From contig DBMZ01000067.1 of NCBI GenBank assembly GCA_002299005.1, forward strand, positions 4,259-22,517: DNA of 18,259 bases. The letters run 5' to 3'. The translations under genes and the position numbers were made by a program. Shown piece after piece: positions 14,176 through 18,259 of this stretch. The DNA comes from Alphaproteobacteria bacterium UBA685. GTDB taxonomy: Bacteria; Pseudomonadota; Alphaproteobacteria; Puniceispirillales; Puniceispirillaceae. Under the pieces are notes generated by a model that saw only the letters and a program-made list of their open reading frames with translations, ran no database searches and was not told where the DNA came from. How positions within the stretch are numbered: the stretch's first letter is position 1; each line of letters starts with the position of its first letter.

Positions 14176-15687
14176 CTATGACATAAAGATTTTATCGTAG
14201 GTTTTGCGCAGTTCGTTTTTCTGAACCTTACCCATGGTGTTACGCGGCAATGCCTCAACAAAGAAAACGCTCTTTGGGCATTTGAACTTGGCCAATCTTT
14301 GTTGCAACGGTGAAAGGATTTGCTCCGCCGTTAGCGCAACGCCCGGCTGTGGCACAATAACGGCGATGACAGCTTCACCAAAATCAGGGTGGGGCACACC
14401 GATAATTGCCGATTCAGTGATACCATCCAGCTCATCAATTTCAGATTCCACCTCTTTGGGATAGACGTTATAGCCGCCCGAAATCACCAAATCCTTGGAC
14501 CGACCGATAATAGTGACGTAACCATCATCATCGATTTGCGCGATATCCCCTGTGATAAAGAAGCCATCATCACGAAATTCCTCAGCTGTTTTTTCAGGCA
14601 TACGCCAATAGCCTTGGAAAACATTCGGGCCATATACCTCAAGATTGCCGATCTCCCCCCTTGGAAGCAACTCACCTGTTTCAGGGTGGACCACGCGCAA
14701 TTCGATGTTTGGCAAGGGAAATCCAACCGTTCCTGCGCGGCGTTCACCGTCATAGGGGTTAGATGAGCTCATCGTGGTTTCTGTCATGCCATAGCGTTCG
14801 AGGATACGTTGACCTGTTTTGGCCTCAAATTCGCGATGCGTTTCTGCCAATAGCGGCGCACTACCAGATACGAATAAGCGCATATGCCCAAGATTTTCAG
14901 GGCTACAGCGTTCATCAGCCAGCATGCGTGTATAAAAGGTGGGGACACCCATCATCGTTGTCGCCTCCCCAATTCTGTCCATCACAACATCTATGTCGAA
15001 CTTAGGAAGGAAAATCATTGACGCGCCAACATTTAACGACACATTGACGGCCACGAATAAACCATGCGCATGGAAAATAGGCAGCGCGTGCAACAACCTG
15101 TCCTGTGCGGTAAAGCGCCATGCTTCTGACAGGCTTTGGGCATTGGAAAGCAGGTTTTTGTTGCTTAGCATCGCCCCTTTTGAGCGGCCCGTTGTCCCAG
15201 ATGTATAAAGGATTGCCGCCAAATCATCAGGCCCGCGTTCAGCCACAGGGCACGTCGTTGACGCCGCTATGGCCGCCGCCATCAAACTGCCATTAGACGT
15301 CTCTCCAAGCGTGAATAACCGGGCCTTGTGCTTGGCACAAATCGGAGCCATTTGGTCTGCCGCCTTTATCGATGAGACAACAACGGTTGGCTCCGCATCA
15401 CCAATGAAATAGTCCATTTCAGCCGGCATGTAGGCTGTATTCAAAGGCAGGAAGAGCGCGCCTATACGCAAACATGCCAAATAAAGCGCCAAAGCCTCAA
15501 CCGACTTTTCGCACTGCATCGCAACACGATGGCCAGGTTCAACCCCTGCATCGCGCAAAATATTGGCAATTTGACCTGATAGCAAAAACAGCTCTTGGCC
15601 AGAAACTTCGGATTGATCGGCGCGTATCAAAACAGCGTCTGTCCGCATCTCCAGCGGGGCTACCAGCGCATCAAATAACATGTTCAT
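14176..15687 (-). CDS. matB: Malonyl-CoA (possibly methylmalonyl-CoA) synthetase, MatB family
   Basis: A 503-residue member of the adenylate-forming superfamily. It activates malonate or methylmalonate with ATP to an acyl-AMP, then to the CoA thioester. The sequence follows MatB closely throughout: ILYTSGTTGRSKGAMLSNKN (P-loop, from residue 159), LHALPIFHAHGLFVAVN, MGVPTFYTRML, HMRLFVSGSAPLLAETHREF, LERYGMTET, FRDDGFFITGD, ISGGYNVYPKEVESEID, and LPRNTMGKVQKNELR with the catalytic lysine K487. Length equals that of the Rhodopseudomonas enzyme within a few residues. It is the last gene of CoA-transferase / crotonase / matB, 14 nt after the crotonase stop, with AGGGAA upstream of its ATG. A matA-type malonyl-CoA decarboxylase is absent here. 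Confidence 0.93.
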   Translation of the reverse strand: MNMLFDALVAPLEMRTDAVLIRADQSEVSGQELFLLSGQIANILRDAGVEPGHRVAMQCEKSVEALALYLACLRIGALFLPLNTAYMPAEMDYFIGDAEPTVVVSSIKAADQMAPICAKHKARLFTLGETSNGSLMAAAIAASTTCPVAERGPDDLAAILYTSGTTGRSKGAMLSNKNLLSNAQSLSEAWRFTAQDRLLHALPIFHAHGLFVAVNVSLNVGASMIFLPKFDIDVVMDRIGEATTMMGVPTFYTRMLADERCSPENLGHMRLFVSGSAPLLAETHREFEAKTGQRILERYGMTETTMSSSNPYDGERRAGTVGFPLPNIELRVVHPETGELLPRGEIGNLEVYGPNVFQGYWRMPEKTAEEFRDDGFFITGDIAQIDDDGYVTIIGRSKDLVISGGYNVYPKEVESEIDELDGITESAIIGVPHPDFGEAVIAVIVPQPGVALTAEQILSPLQQRLAKFKCPKSVFFVEALPRNTMGKVQKNELRKTYDKIFMS

Positions 15688-15701
15688 AAATTTACTATTC
15701 C

Positions 15702-16511
15702 CTAACGGCCTTTGAATTCAGCTTTGCGTTTTTCCATAAACGCTTTGCGTCCTTCAACATAATCTTCAGAGGCAAAACAGGCGGCGACCATTTCATCACA
15801 TTTTGCCAAATCACGTTTTGCCGGGTCGGCTTGCATGACCTGTGTTGCAATGAATTTCATCGTCTGAATCGTTAAGGGGGCATTGCCAGCGATTGTGTCT
15901 GACAAGGCTTCAATGCGTGCCACCAGATCGTCTTCTGCGACGACCTCTTGGACGAAACCGATGCGCAAGGCTGTATCCGCGTCAATCGATTTTGCCGTAA
16001 ACATAAGTTGCTTGGCAGAGCCAGCGCCCACCGCATTTACCAAACGGCGAATAGCATCAAACGGATAGCCAAGGGCCAGTTTCGCCGCAGGCATGGCAAA
16101 ACGTGATTTATCAGACGCCACGCGGATATCGGTACAGGCGGCCAAGTTTAAACCCCCACCAATACAGTGACCATTGATCATGGCCATTGTCGGCTTTGGG
16201 TAGTTTTCAATCGTATCATAAACAACCTTCAGGCGTTCATTATAGTGATCAGTCGCCTCTTTTGAGCCGCGTTCTTTTTCAAATTTTGAAATATCCGCAC
16301 CTGACACAAAGGCTTTCCCCCCTTCGCCAGATAGGATGACAACACGCACATCGTCATTGTCCTTAAAGGCGTTAAGGGCAACCTCGACGGCGTCCCACAT
16401 GTCTAAGGAGACAGCATTATGTCGCTCAGGGTTGTTAAAGATGATATGGCCAACGGACCCTTTTATCAGGCCTTTGATTTTTTCTGTTGGTAGCTCTAGT
16501 TCGATGTTCAT
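15702..16511 (-). CDS. Crotonase-fold (enoyl-CoA hydratase/isomerase family) protein lacking the canonical catalytic glutamates
   Basis: A 269-residue crotonase. The oxyanion-hole segments are intact: GKAFVSGADIS (residues 65-75) and MINGHCIGGGLNLAACTDIR (111-130). In enoyl-CoA hydratase the two catalytic glutamates lie after GGG (GGGCEL) and in a PE motif; here they are N122 and A142 (MPAAKLALGYPFD). A different reaction is therefore likely. The RFAMPAAKLALGYPF and SEDYVEGRKAFMEKRKAEF stretches are distantly like methylmalonyl-CoA decarboxylase (YgfG), though its active-site His is replaced by Ala (A72). Candidate reactions are decarboxylation, isomerisation or thioester hydrolysis. The ATG at 16511 lies 16 nt after the CoA-transferase stop and at the domain start, but has only a weak ribosome site; an upstream in-frame ATG (16565) would overlap the CoA-transferase. 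Confidence 0.85.
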   Translation of the reverse strand: MNIELELPTEKIKGLIKGSVGHIIFNNPERHNAVSLDMWDAVEVALNAFKDNDDVRVVILSGEGGKAFVSGADISKFEKERGSKEATDHYNERLKVVYDTIENYPKPTMAMINGHCIGGGLNLAACTDIRVASDKSRFAMPAAKLALGYPFDAIRRLVNAVGAGSAKQLMFTAKSIDADTALRIGFVQEVVAEDDLVARIEALSDTIAGNAPLTIQTMKFIATQVMQADPAKRDLAKCDEMVAACFASEDYVEGRKAFMEKRKAEFKGR

Positions 16512-16527
16512 GCCAGTTACTTTCGAT

Positions 16528-17721
16528 TTATACGATGGAATTATCTTTAAGGTTGCCCGCTTCATCAGCGTCGATCCCTAATTCTTCTAAAATTTCTAGC
16601 GTGTGTTGACCGCGTGTTGGCGGCGTGCCTACCAGCTGTGATGGTGTGCGGGTCAGTTGCACAGGTTGCCCCATCGCATGCGTGTCACCAAAAGGCACAG
16701 TATGAAGCGGTTGCGCAATGCCCAAATGCTGAACCTGCGGGTCGGCAAACATTTCGTCAATTTTATAAATTGGCCCACATGGCACGCCCGCGGCAGTAAG
16801 AGCATCCACCCATTCAGCACTTGTTTTGGTAGCAATAATATCCGCAATCTCAGCGTTCAGGCGTTCACGATTTTCGCGCCTATCTGCGTTTGTTTTATAA
16901 TCATCATGTTCAAACCATTCTGGCTTGCCCAAGGCATCACATAAACGACGCCAAGTCTCGTTACCCGCCACGGCAATGTTAACAGCGCCATCTTGCGTTA
17001 AAAAACGGTTTGTTGGCAGACTGGTTGGATGCTCATTCCCAACTTGCGGTGCAACTTCTTCCTTCATTAGCCAACGGGCCGCTTGGAAATCCAGCATGAA
17101 CGCCTGTGATTGTAGTAATGAGGTGTGGAGCCATTGCCCCTCGCCTGACTTCTCTCGTTCAACCAAGGCGGTTAATATGCCCAAGGCACAAAATAGACCA
17201 GCGGTTAGATCAGCAATGGGAATACCAACGCGCATTGGCCCGCCCTCAGGGTCGCCCGTGATTGACATTAACCCCCCCATGCCTTGCGCGATTTGATCAA
17301 ATCCGGGTCGTTTCGCATAAGGGCCTGTTTGTCCAAAACCTGAAATACTCGCCAAGATTACTTTGGAGTTCACAGCCTTAAGGCTCTCATAATCAATGCC
17401 TAGCCTATCCTTCACATCAGGGCGAAAATTTTCCACGACAACATCAGCTGTTTTCACAAGCTTCAGAAAAATATCTTTGCCTTCATCTGATTTCAGGTTC
17501 AGCGTCAGGCTCCGGCGATTACGTTGCAGGTTTTGCCAGTCAGGCGTGTTACGCCCCGCGCCAAGTGCGCCATCAGCCTCAAGCGATTCTGGCTGTTCAA
17601 TTTTGATGACATCTGCGCCCCAATCACCCAATTGACGCACAGCCGTTGGACCAGAGCGAACACGCGTTAAATCAAGAACGCGGATATGGGACAGTGCGGC
17701 AGATGCGGGTTGATGTGGCAT
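16528..17721 (-). CDS. Class III (CaiB/BaiF) CoA-transferase, second copy
   Basis: A 397-residue family III CoA-transferase. Its opening IRVLDLTRVRSGPTAVRQLG is followed by DWGADVIKIEQP, VVVENFRPDVKDRLG, ISGFGQTGPYAKRPGFDQIA and MRVGIPIADLTAGLFCALG; D171 in the last motif is the expected catalytic Asp. Usual length. The ATG at 17719-17721 is supported by ACGGAGAG with a TAAT spacer; the frame is open to 17805 without a better start. It heads the operon with the crotonase and matB, so it may exchange CoA between an acyl-CoA and a malonate-like acid, or feed the crotonase with its substrate. It differs clearly from the other CoA-transferase in this window (3130-4299) and is not a recent duplicate. 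Confidence 0.9.
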   Translation of the reverse strand: MPHQPASAALSHIRVLDLTRVRSGPTAVRQLGDWGADVIKIEQPESLEADGALGAGRNTPDWQNLQRNRRSLTLNLKSDEGKDIFLKLVKTADVVVENFRPDVKDRLGIDYESLKAVNSKVILASISGFGQTGPYAKRPGFDQIAQGMGGLMSITGDPEGGPMRVGIPIADLTAGLFCALGILTALVEREKSGEGQWLHTSLLQSQAFMLDFQAARWLMKEEVAPQVGNEHPTSLPTNRFLTQDGAVNIAVAGNETWRRLCDALGKPEWFEHDDYKTNADRRENRERLNAEIADIIATKTSAEWVDALTAAGVPCGPIYKIDEMFADPQVQHLGIAQPLHTVPFGDTHAMGQPVQLTRTPSQLVGTPPTRGQHTLEILEELGIDADEAGNLKDNSIV

Positions 17722-17934
17722 ATTACTCTCCGTAGTGGCACGATAAGTATCTGGAATATCTTCAACAAAATGGGCGCTTGTTAGGTGCAGATGGCAAATT
17801 ATCAAAAATATCTGGCGCTGTTTTCACGTCCATCAGTCACTTAATTTTAGCGTCTTTTGGCGAATAACCACATGATCTGTGCAGATACATGTATCACTAT
17901 CGTGCATAGCACCAAATGTAGGAAGAAGCGTATC
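17722..17934. promoter_or_regulatory. Upstream region of the CoA-transferase/crotonase/matB operon
   Basis: 213 AT-rich bases. It contains the perfect 12-base palindrome GATACATGTATC (17884-17895) beside a second inverted repeat ATCTG-TG-CAGAT, which shares its last bases. Both are plausible regulator sites about 165 nt upstream of the first start. On the minus strand, TTGATA followed after 16 bases by TAACAA is a weak promoter candidate. I see no gene here. Confidence 0.35.
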
Positions 17935-17937
17935 TTA
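17915..17937. repeat. 23-base near-repeat, copy 2
   Basis: Matches the copy at 14121-14143 at 21 of 23 positions. On the minus strand it starts with the TAA stop of the possible 46-residue frame. Its AAGCGTAT (17926-17933) is also complementary to ATACGCTT at 17951-17958, an 8-bp inverted repeat. Confidence 0.3.
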
Positions 17938-18075
17938 CTCTTTTTTCTGCATACGCTTTCGAAGCGTTCTTATGCCAATGAAAAGCCCAAGAGCCACGGC
18001 GGCAAGTATAAATGTATCGCCGTGAGATACACGCTCGCCGCTAAATAATGCTGTTATGGTGTCAAATATATTCAT
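17935..18075 (-). CDS. Possible 46-residue single-span membrane peptide
   Basis: A short frame opened by ATG at 18073-18075 and ended by TAA at 17935-17937. It encodes an amphipathic start (MNIFDTITALFSGE), one hydrophobic segment TFILAAVALGLFIGI (about residues 22-36) and a basic tail RTLRKRMQKKE. This is the pattern of a small inner-membrane peptide with the basic end in the cytoplasm. The ribosome site is weak (TGAG about 5 nt upstream). It starts 19 nt after the stop of a possible gene entering from the right edge, so the two could form an operon. I recognise no family, and it may be a random frame; the hydrophobic segment plus positive tail is the main support. Confidence 0.4.
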   Translation of the reverse strand: MNIFDTITALFSGERVSHGDTFILAAVALGLFIGIRTLRKRMQKKE

Positions 18076-18094
18076 AATGATCTCAGCTTACACA

Positions 18095-18259
18095 TCACCG
18101 CAAAATCGACAAGAAAAATTCCTCATTTTTTGATGACCCAGCCTGCTGGTTTTTTAATGGCTCTCGCATCTCGTAATTCATTGTTATCAAGCGCTGATAA
18201 TGATAGATATAAATCTCTAAATTAGGGTTATCAAATGCGTAAGTGCGCCTAAAGACATT
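18095..18259 (-). CDS. Possible 3' end of a gene extending beyond the window (unknown product)
   Basis: The minus-strand frame is open from the window edge for 54 codons to a TGA at 18095-18097 in AT-rich sequence where stops are frequent. The peptide, including AFDNPNLEIYIYHYQRLITM and a polar tail ending FFLSILR, is not low-complexity but matches no family I know. The TGA lies 19 nt before the start of the possible small membrane peptide. Too little is visible to name it, and it could be a chance open frame. Confidence 0.33.
   Translation of the reverse strand, partial: NVFRRTYAFDNPNLEIYIYHYQRLITMNYEMREPLKNQQAGSSKNEEFFLSILR
18184..18200. promoter_or_regulatory. Short palindrome at the right edge
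   Basis: TTATCA and TGATAA flank AGCGC, and a third TTATCA follows at about 18228-18233. If the open frame at 18095-18259 is not a gene, this would be an operator-like site in an intergenic region; if it is a gene, the palindrome is coding. Low weight. Confidence 0.2.

Noticed and set aside
14389..14766. 125-codon plus-strand frame across matB
   Set aside because: Antisense to matB, which matches its family from end to end.
3130..17721. The two class III CoA-transferases as a recent duplication
   Set aside because: They share only family motifs and differ over most of their length, so they are old paralogues with different roles.
17953..17967. ACGCTT-TCG-AAGCGT hairpin
   Set aside because: A perfect 6-bp stem, but it falls in the basic tail of the small membrane-peptide frame and has no T-run; likely a by-product of Arg/Lys codons.
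17857..18048. Plus-strand frame of 63 codons near the right edge
   Set aside because: No ribosome site and no motif; the opposite strand holds a more credible small membrane-peptide frame.
18136..18156. CCAG-CCTG-CTGG followed by TTTTTT, as a plus-strand terminator
   Set aside because: The stem is only 4-5 bp and no plus-strand gene lies upstream within 4 kb; it also falls inside a possible minus-strand coding frame.
1..18259. Mobile element, genomic-island boundary, CRISPR array, tRNA or rRNA
   Set aside because: No transposase, integrase, regularly spaced repeats, cloverleaf or rRNA signature was seen on either strand.

Overview
The window reads as a chromosomal catabolic region of a Gram-negative proteobacterium, most likely an alphaproteobacterium. 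The evidence is protein style (a MatB strongly resembling what I remember of the Rhodopseudomonas enzyme, class III CoA-transferases, a TctC/Bug receptor), moderate GC in genes, AT-rich short intergenic gaps and tight ATGA-type gene overlaps. A marine oligotroph such as a SAR116-type organism would fit, but that is a guess. I see no rRNA, tRNA, CRISPR, insertion sequence, integrase or phage gene.

Layout. (1) 1-1938, minus strand: a tripartite tricarboxylate transporter operon tctC-tctB-tctA, with tctA cut by the window edge and a strong hairpin between tctC and tctB. (2) 2124-4299: a LysR regulator divergent from a class III (CaiB/BaiF) CoA-transferase. (3) 4332-9752, minus strand: an operon that begins with a glutathione S-transferase and continues hpaF-hpaE-hpaD-hpaG-hpaH, the meta-cleavage route for homoprotocatechuate (3,4-dihydroxyphenylacetate). 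The genes are coupled by 1-4 nt overlaps or tiny gaps. The ring-opening dioxygenase is of the vicinal-oxygen-chelate type (Brevibacterium-like), not the LigB-like type of E. coli. The HpaI aldolase, the HpaBC hydroxylase and a succinate-semialdehyde dehydrogenase are not in the window. (4) 10031-10714, plus strand: a sigma-class-like GST, divergent from the hpa operon. (5) 10793-14127: a FAH-fold hydrolase and an SDR dehydrogenase (minus strand, with a clear terminator), divergent from a UxaA/altronate-dehydratase-family enzyme. Together they suggest a non-phosphorylative sugar-acid route: dehydration to a 2-keto-3-deoxy acid, oxidation to a 2,4-diketo acid, then C-C hydrolysis. (6) 14176-17721, minus strand: CaiB-type CoA-transferase, crotonase-fold protein and MatB malonyl-CoA synthetase. 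The crotonase lacks both catalytic glutamates of enoyl-CoA hydratase. (7) 17722-18259: AT-rich edge with a possible 46-residue membrane peptide and the possible 3' end of a gene lying outside.

How it may work together: most modules would turn aromatic acids, sugar acids or small dicarboxylates into pyruvate, succinate-level or acyl-CoA intermediates, and the transporter could import one such acid. The points most worth a second look are the HpaF homologue with alanine where the family has its catalytic N-terminal proline, the MatB/crotonase/CoA-transferase trio, the UxaA/SDR/FAH cassette, and several promoter-region inverted repeats. I did not find a clearly novel defence or mobile system; the novelty here is metabolic.
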